NCBI GenBank assembly: GCA_034008185.1
Contig: CM067082.1
Location: forward strand, 100,559,311-100,623,310
Length of the DNA stretch: 64,000 bases
Direction of reading: 5' to 3'
Source of the DNA: Gorsachius magnificus
Taxonomy: Eukaryota; Chordata; Aves; Pelecaniformes; Ardeidae
The notes under the pieces are model-generated. The model was given only the letters and a program-made list of their open reading frames with translations, was not told the DNA's origin and made no database searches. The translations under genes and the position numbers were made by a program. How positions within the stretch are numbered: the stretch's first letter is position 1; each line of letters opens with the position of its first letter. Below are positions 63,461-64,000 of the stretch, in pieces.

Positions 63461-63928
63461 CATAGAACCATAGAATCGTTTAGGTTGGAAAACACCTTTA
63501 AGATTATCAAGTCCGACCGTAAACCTAGCACTGCCATCCCACCACTAAACCATGTCCCTAAGCACCACATCTACATGTCTTGTAAATACCTCCAGGGATG
63601 GGGACTCCACCACCTCCCTGGGCAGCTGTTCCAATACTTGACAACCCTTTCAGTGATAAAATTTTTCCTAATATCCAATCTAAACCTCCCCTGGCACAAC
63701 TTGAGGCCATTTCCTCTTGTCCTGTTGCCTGTTACCTGGGAGAAGAGACCAACCCCCACCTCACTACAGCCTCCTGTCAGCTAGCTGTAGAGGGCGATGA
63801 GGTCTCCCCCCAGCCTCCTCTTCTCCAGGCTGAACAACCCCAGTTCCCTCAGCCGCTCCTCATCAGACTTGTGCTCCAGACCCCCCACCAGCTTCATTGC
63901 CCTTCTGTGGACACGCTCCAGCATCTCT
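63461..63928 (-). mobile_element. CR1 LINE, 5'-truncated 3' fragment
   Basis: The plus strand opens with CATAGAACCATAGAATCG, two degenerate copies of the CR1 terminal octamer, and then GGTTGGAAAACACC. On minus, a 62-codon piece (63571-63759) reads the CR1 ORF2 C-terminal segment, with [20 protein letters not shown]. The upstream part retains the block ending in the segment equivalent to ERVQRRA. Similarity breaks at about 63928, where CAGCATCTC gives way to unrelated GGGGAATTCCGG. Frameshifts and lost bases mark it as dead. It is close in type to the 14708 fragment. Confidence 0.92.
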
Positions 63929-64000
63929 GGGGAATTCCGGGTGTCAGAGAGCTGCCATCAGCAAGATGCAAACATGATTGTAGAGAGCTTGGATTCCTTC
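63929..64000. other. Window edge, nothing recognised
   Basis: 72 bases of unique sequence after the CR1 break. Confidence 0.5.

Overview
The window looks like nuclear DNA from a bird. Four pieces of CR1, the dominant avian LINE, are present with their typical 3' ends. There are also LTR-type insertions, including one that opens with the 5' end TGTCGTGGTTTAACCCC known from avian endogenous retroviruses. The rest is AT-leaning, intron-like or intergenic sequence with homopolymer runs. Nothing is prokaryotic: no operons, no long host ORFs, no CRISPR. The LTR types fit a neoavian bird better than a chicken, but the species cannot be named.

Layout. 1-144 is a stretch open on both strands that could be the edge of a coding exon. 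145-14707 is non-coding apart from weak exon candidates. 14708-15330 is a CR1 3' fragment (minus strand). 17684-18887 is a probable solo LTR flanked by GGGAG. 19238-19281 is an unusual T18A26 block. 22701 to about 25655 is the main feature: a roughly 3 kb CR1 on the minus strand carrying an almost complete ORF2 (endonuclease and reverse transcriptase). It is broken by one in-frame TAG and one small deletion just before the catalytic FADD motif. 28250-28324 is a short CR1 tail. 28325-51192 is long and unannotated, and contains a 195-codon minus-strand ORF (39572-40159) with no family resemblance I can name. 51193-51732 is a small GC-rich patch. 51845-52340 is a solo LTR with a perfect CAGTAG target duplication. 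60717-60740 is a tiny LTR 5' end. 63461-63928 is another CR1 fragment.

No host gene can be named with confidence. All four CR1 pieces lie on the minus strand. Several pseudo-exon-grade segments with good splice signals lie on the plus strand (10254-10328, 16548-16627, 60216-60302, with a possible terminal exon at 62376-62429). This is compatible with the window being a large intronic region of a plus-strand gene, but short open segments between splice-like sites are common by chance. I found no convincing new biological system. The best items are the near-intact CR1 ORF2, the two LTRs with target duplications, the 195-codon ORF, a perfect 11-bp hairpin and the candidate exons.
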